DNA of 64,000 nucleotides from Solicoccozyma terricola (taxonomy: Eukaryota; Basidiomycota; Tremellomycetes; Filobasidiales; Piskurozymaceae): NCBI GenBank assembly GCA_001600875.1, contig BCLD01000013.1:417408-481407 (forward strand), in the 5' to 3' direction. A model generated the notes under the pieces. That model made no database searches. It saw nothing but the letters and a program-made list of their open reading frames with translations, and had not been told where the DNA came from. A program made the position numbers and the translations under genes. This document shows, one piece after another, positions 1 to 9,140 of this stretch (position 1 is the first letter of the stretch; each line of letters begins with the position of its first letter).

Positions 1-1613
1 ACGTTAAAACAGGAGCAAAGGTCATAGAAGCGGGTACTGGAAGTGGATCTATGACGCATTCACTGGCGAGGAATGTTAGAGGTGTTGAAGGTGGTGGTGT
101 GGGAGTAGAAGATGGATGGATGAAGGAGAAGGGGAAAGGTGTGGTGTTTAGCTATGAATATCATCAGGAAAGGTTTGAGAAAGCAAAGTGAGTTTGTTGT
201 TGGGAAACAACTGCCGATATCTCTCTCAGACCGACCAACCAAACCCCTTCCCCCCCCCCCCTACCCGGCGCGTCCGGCAGAATCGAATTCAATGATCATG
301 GAATGAACGATACGATCCATCTCAGACATCGGAACGTGTGTAAAGAAGGTTTCGGAGAAGTTGGAGACGGTGTTGATGCAGGCACGTCCCCTTTTAACAA
401 TTTCCGCTTTATCCAAACGTTGCAGGCTGATCCTGCTTCCCACTTTTTTTTTTTGCTTTTTTGGGTTTTGACGAACAGTGTTCTTGGATTTGCCAGCTCC
501 GTGGGAGGCAATACCTCATGCTGTCAATGCATTACGAGTGAGCGAAATCGATACAAATCAGTCAAGTGCCCAGGGATATACAGCTGATGGGAGGGTGTTT
601 TGTTCCAAAACGATATGACAGTCGGATGTATTGACCAAGATTTGCTGTTTTAGTCCTTGTATTGAGCAAGTTACAAGAACAGTCACTGCTTTAGATGCTG
701 AAGGATTCACCGGTGAATTATCCAGCACGACACCTCACCCAAACCCAATAGGTAATTTTGAACGCTGACGACGCGCGAACGATGTGAAAAAAAATAACCT
801 TGCAGATATCGAAATGCACGAAGTCCTCACACGAGCTCATGAAATTCAATCCTCACAACCGGTCTTCCCAACGATATCATCCATCTCCAATAAACTACGT
901 AAACACGCAGTGAAGAAGGAAGAGAGAAGACAGTATCAGATCAAGTCTGCGAGAGCTAGAAGAGAAGATGAGATTAAACGGAAAGAAGAGGAGGAAAAAG
1001 AGGTTGAGATGTTGGATGGGGATGGGGATGGCGGGGAAAGTAAAAAGAGAGTCAGAGAGGCTGGAAGTGAAGAAGAGGGGGAAACACCAAGAAAAAAAGC
1101 GAGAGTTGTCAATGGTGCTGCTATCGTCGAGAGTTCAAGACAAGGCAATACTGAAGCGACCGAAGCGACTCAACCCCCTGTGGAAGAAGAAGACCTCGCA
1201 AATGATGAAAAGGAAGATCAAAATGCTGCAGAGGACGACGACATGGACGACGACGAAGAATCATGGAAACTCTCTTCTACAACATTGATCGGAAAGCCAG
1301 TCCCGGAAATGCGAGGTCACACTTCTTATCTTACATTCGCAGTACTGTATCCCAAGTCTGTGAGGGATGAGATTGATGCTCGACCGACAACTGCAATGAG
1401 AACGAATCGATCGGTTGATGTTAGTGCGATTGGATCACCAGCTGTGGTTGCTGCTACGAGAGAGGGTAGTGTGGGCTCAGAGGTCAGCGATTCGTTTGCT
1501 CAAGGTGAGTAAGAGTGGGGCAAAGGATGGGATGCACATTGAATTGACGGGGTTCTCCCCTTGATATAGCTCTTGCTTCAATGACGGAGGAGGAATTGAT
1601 GGGCATATCATGA
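1..1613 (+). CDS. TRM61: tRNA (adenine-58-N1)-methyltransferase catalytic subunit, 5' end missing
   Basis: The catalytic subunit of the Trm6-Trm61 complex makes m1A58 in tRNA (nuclear, needed for initiator tRNA stability). The gene enters the window mid-exon with the SAM-binding motif EAGTGSGSMTHSLAR (about 26-85), then FSYEYHQERFEKAK, a second exon with NDTIHLRHRNVCKEGF, the motif IV strand VFLDLPAPWEAIPHAVNALR (about 480-537), SPCIEQVTRTVTALDAEGF and IEMHEVLTRAHEIQ, all diagnostic of the family. A long Lys/Glu-rich insert (about 970-1270), common in fungal orthologues, precedes the C-terminus. The last intron is 1505-1569 and the last exon ends MTEEELMGIS with TGA at 1611-1613. The intron at 382-478 reads as a GC-AG intron. 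The start codon lies outside the window. Confidence 0.93.
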
Positions 1614-1855
1614 AGTTGTTTAGGACCCCTGTATACATCGATCGATGTCCTGTTTCATCCACCCAACTTCTGTTTCATCTCATCGCGTAACATCCGTATC
1701 ATCACATCATCAAACCTCGACATCCTTTGTCGGCGTGACACTACCAGGTTGTGTTCGCGACCAGACTAGCAGGCTGGTTCGCTTCTTCACGAATACACAA
1801 ACAACTGATTGGCGTGCAAATCATAAGCCAATCCAATCGATCAAGTCTGAGCTAC

Positions 1856-2215
1856 ATGATTTCCTTCGCATTTACCCCCATTGTATACCCAGGAGTCCAT
1901 AACGACTCTGATCCACCTAATGATCAAAGCCCAGAGTCCTCCTTGCCGACGGAGAAATCACCAGCACCAAGCCAAGCGCCTACGCCAGTCGAAGCTGAAC
2001 TCGAGGAGGAGGATGAGATAGTCTACCAACCCCTACCTGCATACCTAGAGGTGCCTCGCTCCTTGACAATGAAACCAAGGAGTTTTGTGGCACGACTCAG
2101 TACGGAAGTCAAGCCTAGAGAAGAACCTGTGGATGTCTCTGAGTCTGACGGCGGGCAGACGTTGCCTGAAGGGAAAGAGGAGCAGGTGGCGAATGGAGGA
2201 TCGGAGAAAGGGTAA
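1856..2215 (+). CDS. Doubtful small ORF, acidic C-terminal half
   Basis: An open frame of 119 codons starts with MISFAFTPIVYPGV and continues into a Pro/Glu/Ser-rich acidic stretch ending VANGGSEKG. The same frame stays open upstream to about 1739 without an ATG (reading VVFATRLAGWFASSRIHK), and CTACCAG at 1741-1747 could be a splice acceptor, so this may be the last exon of a small spliced gene. I do not recognise a family. It sits between TRM61 and a decayed gene, so it may itself be a remnant. Confidence 0.25.
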   Translation: MISFAFTPIVYPGVHNDSDPPNDQSPESSLPTEKSPAPSQAPTPVEAELEEEDEIVYQPLPAYLEVPRSLTMKPRSFVARLSTEVKPREEPVDVSESDGGQTLPEGKEEQVANGGSEKG

Positions 2216-2779
2216 CGACATCAGCTCAAAGTTGTACAAATTGATGCATGGGGTGTGAGGGGTGAGGTAGGACGTGGAGTGATCCTATTTGCCTACATTA
2301 CCTGCCAATTCTATGACATTGTTGTGGACTGGCATGATCTCTACGCATGAAATGGAGGATCGTCGTTACGTCATATCATGTCTCACCTAAGTGGAAGCTT
2401 CGGCACTGTAGATGTCAACGTCGATGATCTGTAGTTCATCATATGCTCAACCGCGCTCAACCATGACAGAAACTGCTAAGGGTATTTACCATACATCGGC
2501 TTAAGAAGCTGCTGGCTCGTCGTTGATGAAGTGAAGCGTATTCGGTCGTGGTCGCCGAGGTCCATGATCTTATGCTGAAGGGTTGCCTCCCAGCTTCCAA
2601 CCTATCAACCAAATCCATCAACAGCTCTGTGGGCTTCGTGAGTTGAACCCATCGGTATAAGTCTTCGAGAACGAGCTTGGGTCTCATCTGCACAACGGCA
2701 CAGATATCTACGCGTGAACTAGACTTCATCATTATGCTCACAGCCTCACCTAGCCACTTGTTGATATTGCAACGTTTAT
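2216..2779. other. Intergenic stretch without a supported gene
   Basis: No convincing plus-strand coding signal. A 94-codon open frame on the minus strand (2457-2741) has no recognised domain or splice context. The 3' part may contain the eroded first exon of the DUF1264 pseudogene that follows. Confidence 0.5.
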
Positions 2780-3641
2780 ATTATCCACAGACATGATCCA
2801 TCTCGAGCTGTCAAAGCCCATCACTTCTGCACTCACCTTCGACCCGATCTTCATCAATGTTCTCATCTACGACAGTGATAAACCCAATGTGCAAGGTTGA
2901 TTGGTATAGAATATGTTCATTGCTGAATCGGCGTTCCTGAAGTTGGATGCGTCAGGAAAGAAAGGTAAGCTCTTATCCTGATTACATTTTTCAGACTACT
3001 GATGTGCAACTCTTGTGGAATACTATTGGCATAGTCATAAATATGAAGTAGAGTCAGGAATGCTCATGCTAGGTACCAAGTCGCTAATTCACAGTAAAAT
3101 TAACCTGTTCCAACCCCCAACCTCCTGAACCAGAAAGCTGACGATTGGGGTTCCCAGATGCTGTTACGGATGCTGCGGAAATACCTGCAATAACGGAACT
3201 TCACGACACATACGGGAAGACCTTTCATACTTGGTTGGTATTGTCTTGCCTGAACCGAACGATTGAAACAAAAGTGACAACTCTTCATCGCCTCCTAGGC
3301 AATATGATTCTCATCCAGATCTCCCTTTGGGACCACCTTAATTGATGATGGCATATACGGACGATTCGCAGGTCCAAAGGGACCTCTTGGACGAGAGAGA
3401 CAGGTTGGTCTCTCCCCGGTTACCTCTTACATTGTCAATATCACCCTAACTAATTTCCTTCACCGACAGAGATATGGGGGTATCAAGCTCAGCCAAACGA
3501 CAAGTTATGGCTCGCTACCTTTCCAAAGAACAGATGGAGAAGCCGGTGGCTGAAGGAGCAGATCAATGGCTGACCGGGAAGAGTATTCAGGTTGAGGTAA
3601 CGGAAGTTGAAGTTGGAAGAACTGGAGATGAGCGCAAGTGA
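2780..3641 (+). pseudogene. Decayed oil-body-associated protein (OBAP, DUF1264) gene
   Basis: Pieces of a DUF1264 protein occur in order on the plus strand. They are [21 protein letters not shown] (about 2792-2857), [47 protein letters not shown] (about 3028-3075), FPDAVTDAAEIPAITELHD, YGKTFHTW, then QYDSHPDLPLGPP, LMMAYTDDSQVQ and a C-terminal exon ending VGRTGDERK with TGA near 3639. The introns at about 3234-3299 and 3405-3470 still have good GT-AG borders and correct phase. The coding frame is broken: a TAA at 3339-3341 replaces the Gln expected between GPP and LMM, and there are frame changes near 2857, 2898 and 2921. Sequencing error could explain one lesion but hardly four. The intact gene would encode a DUF1264 protein; OBAPs are associated with lipid bodies in plants, and the fungal role is unclear. 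Confidence 0.75.
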
Positions 3642-4128
3642 GTCTTGAGAGAAGCCATGTCAAGTGAAATAGAAAATCCTTCGTCTACTTCTCCTCTCCA
3701 TGGGCTGCATCTGTCTTCAAGTCCTCAATATGCCTCGATGCTTGATAGCCCCTGACCGCAGATGAACATCGGAAATCCTGCACATCAGCGGGATACCGAA
3801 AGACGAGACGTCGGGTGGCAAAAAATCACACCCCCCGCGATCCATTTCCGGTGTTTCAAATATCAAGATGATCAAGATGATCAAGACGATCATGAAGCTC
3901 GGATCTACCTTAGATCACTTTGCCAGACCCTTCCGGTAACAACCAAAGGAACATTCACAGCGCACCCCCACTCGACAGCGCCATTGATGAGCCTTTTGAA
4001 CTTCAGTGTCTCAAAGGGCGGTTGGAGGGAAACCGAATCCTTATTAGGAAGGGTAACAGGCTCAATACGCCAATTCCTGTGTGGATTGGCCATTCGTTCA
4101 CAACACAAGTCGACGAGCTAGAAACAGC
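3642..4128. other. Intergenic region, probable promoter of the membrane protein gene
   Basis: About 490 bases with open frames on both strands but no recognisable protein. It contains a short (gatcaa)n-like run near 3863-3890. It presumably holds the 5' flank of the downstream gene. Confidence 0.4.
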
Positions 4129-5873
4129 ATGGCCTGCCAACCGACAGCCACAACTACTCTCTTCCAGACCCTGGTGTGAGTGTAACCTTTGGCATTCAAT
4201 CTTCCTCTCTTTTGTCTTTCGCCTCTCGAAGGTTTCTCAAAGGGAGGCTAGCCGGAAACTGACCATTTTGAAACTCCAGCACCTCGTCCGTGTCTACCTT
4301 CCTGGTGACAACGACGATAGTAGCCACTGGCGACCCCATCATCACGTCCTCCCTGGTTTACTCATGTGCCACTACAGGGACTCCCGCTCAACTTCCGGCG
4401 ACGACCGCCACGACGAGTGCAGTGGTTTCTGAATCCTTGCAAGGTGATACTTGGGATGGGCAAACCGCGACCACCGATGTTAGGGAGCGCGGACACGGAG
4501 TGGATCTTGGACACAAAGTGGATCGTCGTGGGGACTGCAACAGCTTCACGAGTGGCTTCGAGACTGAAACGCTGCCAGGCGAATTGTCCTCCCAAACGAT
4601 TGTACAAACGAGCACCTCCCTCGTCTCCGCCACCATTACTGTTCCTGTTCGAACGCTTTTCGCAGACTGTTCATCCACGGCGACCGCAATGGCAATCGTC
4701 TCAACTCTTTCCTCCAATAGCTCCGTCGCATCATCCACACACACGACCACCACCCAAACACTAACACCGAGCTCCAGCCTTCCCACAGTGACACTGAAAA
4801 CCACCTCTGCGCCACCCGTCGCAACAACCACCTCAGCCTTCGGCCTTTCGAGCTCGACCTTCGTGGCATCCACTTCGGCTTTGATTGTCGCAAACTCCGT
4901 AAACAATGTGTTTATCTCCTCCGGAAAGAAGCAGTCTTCCCTTGCTGCTTCACCCATGAACACCTTGGGCGGCGATCAACTGAGTGGTATCGCGTCTACG
5001 TCCGGCTCCTCCACCTCTAGTAATACGAAACGATCCGTCGGAATAGCGTTTGGGGTCTTGGGCGGCCTCGCAGCTCTATGCATGCTGGCAATGCTTTATC
5101 GTCACTATAGGCGGAAGACAAGAGAGCGGAAGCGATTCACGAGCTTCTATGCTGCGGAGCTGAGGCAATCAAGTCGTCAGACCCAGACATCGGAAGCGTC
5201 TCAGGTGGGAGATAATCGTATTGTCAAAGCTGACGTTGTACTGACCGAAATTGTGAGCCTTCAGACACCCATTATATCATCGCACTTTAGTCAGGTTACC
5301 GCGAAAACCAATGGAATGCTGCCCAGGCTTTTCTCGACGATGAGGCATTCTCTAATTGGCGGACCAATTAATCTTAGTAGGGACAACAACCAGCGGGACA
5401 CCATAGTGCCCGACTGGTCAGACAAGTACTTTCAGCCGGTCTATCCTGTTCAAGGTGCTCCGTCGTTTCCGCCACTGCCCCTACTAAAACAGTTCCAGTA
5501 TCAGGACCCGGAGGAGAAACATACTCAGATCATGGAGCAACCGAGACTCGGCCCTCAAACGAACTTCTTCGAAATGGGTGCCAGCTCTCCTAGTCTCAAG
5601 GTCACGCCGCCATGGGAAGACACACTCCAGGCACCACCCCGTCAAATCAGCGTTATCAGCTCGGTTGCATCGGACAACGGCGGTGGAATGCTTTCCGGGT
5701 CAAGCAATTTTCCAAACCCTCCGCCCAGACCGACTGCAGAGTCTACACTCATGCCGAGTGGCAGCTCCGGCGCACGAAAGCCTGTCCCTCCTGCGCCGAT
5801 CGATATCAACGCTTCAACAGCCAGCTGGTATGGCGGTCTATGGACGCATGTTTCCGATGGACGAGCGTTTTAA
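4129..5873 (+). CDS. Ser/Thr-rich single-pass plasma-membrane protein (Mid2/WSC-like layout)
   Basis: Two exons, 4129-4175 and 4280-5873, joined in phase across a GTGAGT...CAG intron, give about 545 residues. The N-terminal ~240 residues are extremely rich in Ser, Thr, Ala and Val, as in O-mannosylated fungal ectodomains. One transmembrane helix (VGIAFGVLGGLAALCMLAML, about 5039-5098) is followed by a basic stop-transfer stretch RHYRRKTRERKR and a ~250-residue cytosolic tail rich in Pro and Ser. This layout is seen in cell-wall stress sensors and many unnamed tremellomycete proteins. No cysteine-rich WSC module is visible, and the N-terminus does not look like a classical signal peptide, so topology is inferred from the helix and the basic flank. 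The start is the first ATG in frame with the spliced product. Confidence 0.7.
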
Positions 5874-5976
5874 CAGGGGGTCATATTGATGCACGTCGGC
5901 TCTAAATAGTTTCCTACATGCTGGTAATACGTTTCTCTCTATGGCTGTAATCACCGGGGGACTTTTTTTTTTGTCT

Positions 5977-8357
5977 TTACTTGTTACCAACGTTCTTGTA
6001 TATCATCAAGCCGCTTAATGCTAATCCGTAGCCTGACGCACATGAGAACATGTCAGCCAACAGCTCATCGAGAGTCCTGAACATGACACACCGAAGATTT
6101 GGACTATGGTGATACTAGATCCAAAGAATAGGGTGCTCGCAGAGATGAGCAGAATGTCCTTTAAGATAAAGGGCACACGTTAGTCGGCTAAACGTCCAAC
6201 ACACAGTTCCGGTGATGTCACCTTGAAAACGCCGGCTGGGTGGCAAACGATGATTTAGTTGAGGTGCATTGCGGGATATCGGCAGAGAACAGACTCACCG
6301 AGGGTTAAGACCAAGCCACCCGAAGCGCCTGAACGACAATGGATATTTGTCAGCGCCTCACAATTTTATGTGTCGAACCTTCTTGTCCTTTGCTCACTAA
6401 TCAGGAAAACCGCAGCGACATTTAAGCAGAATGCGTTCATCGCGTTCAAAGCCATTGTGATGATGCCCACTTCCATGAATTTCTGGAAAGGAGCGAATCC
6501 TTCGATGAATGGGATGAAGCAAGCATTGATGATGGCGCATACGGGTGCGTAGTAGTGTAAAGATACCAAGGGGTCCATCTGTCAAGAAGGGGGGACGTTT
6601 TAGTCACGCCATTACAATCTCAAATTCATCGGTCATGCCATACCTTCAGACCTTGAAGTAGGATCTGGATCATGATGAGTCGCCTGACAGAGCATGAAAA
6701 CCATTCATCAGAACATCTCGTAAAATTTCAAATGTACCGCAGGCGACGAAAGCAGCTTACGAGGATTCAAACTATTAAATCGACGAGGAAGACGTCGTCA
6801 GCGGAATGTATATCACACACATCAGAAACCCGGCCCACTGGTATACACACCACAAGAGCTGACACCTGGCATATGAAACCAACAATCTCAAAATGTAACT
6901 CGCCCAGAGACGCTAATCCACACCCAAGTGAGATGAGCTAATGAGACAAACACAAAGTAGGTGTTCAGAAGATGATCCTTTTAGTTGATAGGAACAAGAT
7001 ATTTATCTGATACTTACTGAGACGATGGCAATCAGTTTCTGATTCAGAGCTGTTACAACGCAGAAACCGAGTAATCCTCCGGGTCAACTTCCCAAGCCTC
7101 GTTAACGGGGTGATGGAGAATAAACCAACCTTGGATTTTGAAAACTGCCGAGATCAAAACAATCAAAACTGGTTGGAAAGCCTGTAAAAAGTTCGGTTCA
7201 AGCCCAAAAAATCGGGGGCGATCAGTAACCAACTATTCGTTTTCCCGTGATTTGATATCTGAAGACTATGAAAAAAGACTCACTTTTAACATTTGGATGT
7301 ATGACACGCTCAAGCTGAATTAAATAATGACCGATGCTCATCCCGCTTCAGCTGTTGTTTACGAAAATCAAACTTTCAACTTTTAGGATCTGGACTCACG
7401 TAAGGTATCTACCGAGAAAAACCCATAAAAGACGAGGAAAAAACCACCACCGTCGTCGTCGTCGTCAATGGCAACACATCCGACCAGGAAGCCCCCTCCA
7501 CCCGACCTGTTACTCACGCAGTGTTAGACAACAACAAACTTCCTGAAAACAATACTCCAATCGGTAGTATAGTCTTCATCCACATCTCTCTCTAGAAATA
7601 AGAGCAGGAGGATGAGGTGTGGGGGTTGGGAACGTCAAAAACCCCAAACTCCGGTCCCGGTTTCTCAATAATCATGTCCCTTCTCACCGTCATTTCAATA
7701 TTATCTAAACCATTCATAAGTGGTGTAGTTGCCCTCAGTACCCTGGTCCCAATCGCCTAAAACGCCCCGCCAAGAAAGAAAGAAAAAAAAAACATCAGGG
7801 ATATCAGGATCAAAAACAAAGGGTGAAGAAAAATTCTGTGGACTTTTCGACGCCGCTTTTCGATTGACTTACAGCACATCCGAGATGAAATGTTGTTCTG
7901 TAGTGGTATGTAAAACTACGTTAGTTCGTTGTCGTCTATTAATGCGTGTGGAAACTTGTGAGAGGTGGAAGGAGGACTTACATGAAGACAGGCTAAGGAG
8001 TGGAGGAAACGTCAGGGTTGGGGTTGTTAAAAGACGCCAGAGAGTTGGGAAATCCCATCATGTTAGCTTTTCTCTGGATCGTGCGATAGAACAAATACGA
8101 AAAATGGAGTATTCGTTCGTACGTATGGGAATCCAGCAGTCGAGTAGAGGTATTCAATCTCCAGGAAATTGAAAATGAAAATAATAATAATAATAATAAA
8201 AAATCAGCGTTTTGCTCTATGACACTGGATGGAACCGACGAGAGAGATATTTTTCATTCTTGATGGAAAAACTTACTGTTAAACACGATCACGCCAGAAG
8301 ATAAAGCGATCCATATAGGAACTAGATGATGATAACCGCGTAAACCATCAGTTCAAG

Positions 8358-8408
<51 letters not shown>

Positions 8409-8788
8409 TTTTGAGTTTCCATGTATTGTGGAGCTGCACGATTTGATACGCACTGATCATAGCTGCGCTGATGGTACTCTTCTTTGCATTGGATGAATTG
8501 TTAGGAAGAGGTATGGTCGCTGAGAGGTCTTCTTTCAGAGTCTGTATTGGGGGGNGGGGGGGGGGGGACGCGAAGGTGTATGTATCAGCATCATTGCACC
8601 GCCCTGAACCACCAACCCGGTCTCCATCACCATAACGAGTGTGGGTATATGGGGGTGTATAGCCGTTCATGGCTGAATCTCTGACGACGACGACGACGAC
8701 GTACGGTCTGGGAATGATTCAAATCGACGTGTTCCATCTTCGCGACGTCTATCAAGCTACTAGCTTTACCGTTGTGCTGTGTGGACAT
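5977..8788 (-). CDS. Triose-phosphate/nucleotide-sugar transporter family (DMT superfamily) membrane protein
   Basis: Multi-exon minus-strand gene for a polytopic solute transporter, probably in the Golgi or ER membrane. Exons read in order: MSTQHNGKASSLIDVAKME (ATG at 8788-8786), KEDLSATIPLPNN, PIWIALSSGVIVFN, YLYSTAGFPY, PVFI, TTFHLGCA, IGTRVLRATTPLMNGLDN, PIGVLFSGSLLLSNTA, YLT, LSVSYIQMLK, AFQPVLIVLISAVFKIQ, GLLGFCVVTALNQ, ATRLIMIQILLQGLK, MDPLVSLHYYAPVCAIINAC, SASGGLVLTL, AGVFK, DILLISASTLFFGSSITIVQ and the last exon ending YKNVGNK with TAA at 5979-5977. The order and the NTAYLxLSVSxIQMLKAFQPV core are typical of TPT proteins. Two exons are only 9 nt (7400-7408) and 11 nt (7982-7992). The junction between VIVFN and EYLYST did not resolve with GT-AG rules. 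The substrate cannot be told from sequence. Confidence 0.85.
7400..7408 (-). other. 9-nt micro-exon of the transporter gene
   Basis: The minus strand reads ATACCTTAC between CTCGGTAG (acceptor) and GTGAGT (donor). Joined to the flanking exons it gives ..SNTA-YLT-LSVSYIQ.., restoring the conserved family motif in phase. Confidence 0.75.
7982..7992 (-). other. 11-nt micro-exon of the transporter gene
   Basis: The minus strand reads CCTGTCTTCAT between CTCCTTAG and GTAAGT. Joined to its neighbours it gives FPY-PVFI-TTFH, the expected second transmembrane motif of the family. Confidence 0.75.
8359..8405. repeat. (GT)n microsatellite in an intron of the transporter gene
   Basis: About 23 uninterrupted GT units lie in the intron between the exon ending AAMI and the exon starting PIWIALSS. 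On the sense strand this is a (CA)n tract. Confidence 0.95.
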
Positions 8789-9140
8789 TGCGGAGCGAGG
8801 GAGGGTTGGAGATGGTGCTGCCGGTGGAGAACGACGATGTGGGGACCCGAGCATGCTTGTGCGAGGGCGGTAGGGGGTGGGGGTGGGTGGGGATGGTCGA
8901 CAGCTTTCGCTACTCGGACTGATACTCGGACTGCTAACTCGTGGTCGACAGCATTCCGTGACAATCCAAGTCCCAATTTCCCAATTTCGCCGGATCCGGG
9001 AACGTGGGCCCGCGGTAGAACAAATTGCAAAAACACACACACATTCATAGTGGTATACAGACATGCACCACCCACCGGGTGCCCCTTGGTGCCTTCAGGT
9101 ACATGTACATGTACATCCTCTCCCTCCCTCCCTCCCCCCC
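8789..9140. other. Intergenic: 5' flank of the transporter gene and 3' flank of the channel gene
   Basis: GT/GA-rich and CT-rich simple sequence. Several overlapping open frames are low-complexity and show no domain. Both flanking genes lie on the minus strand. Confidence 0.5.

Noticed and set aside
2457..2741. Minus-strand 94-codon frame containing RPKLVLEDLYRWVQLTKPTE
   Set aside because: Composition looks protein-like, but there is no ATG context, no domain and no neighbouring exons that could be joined.
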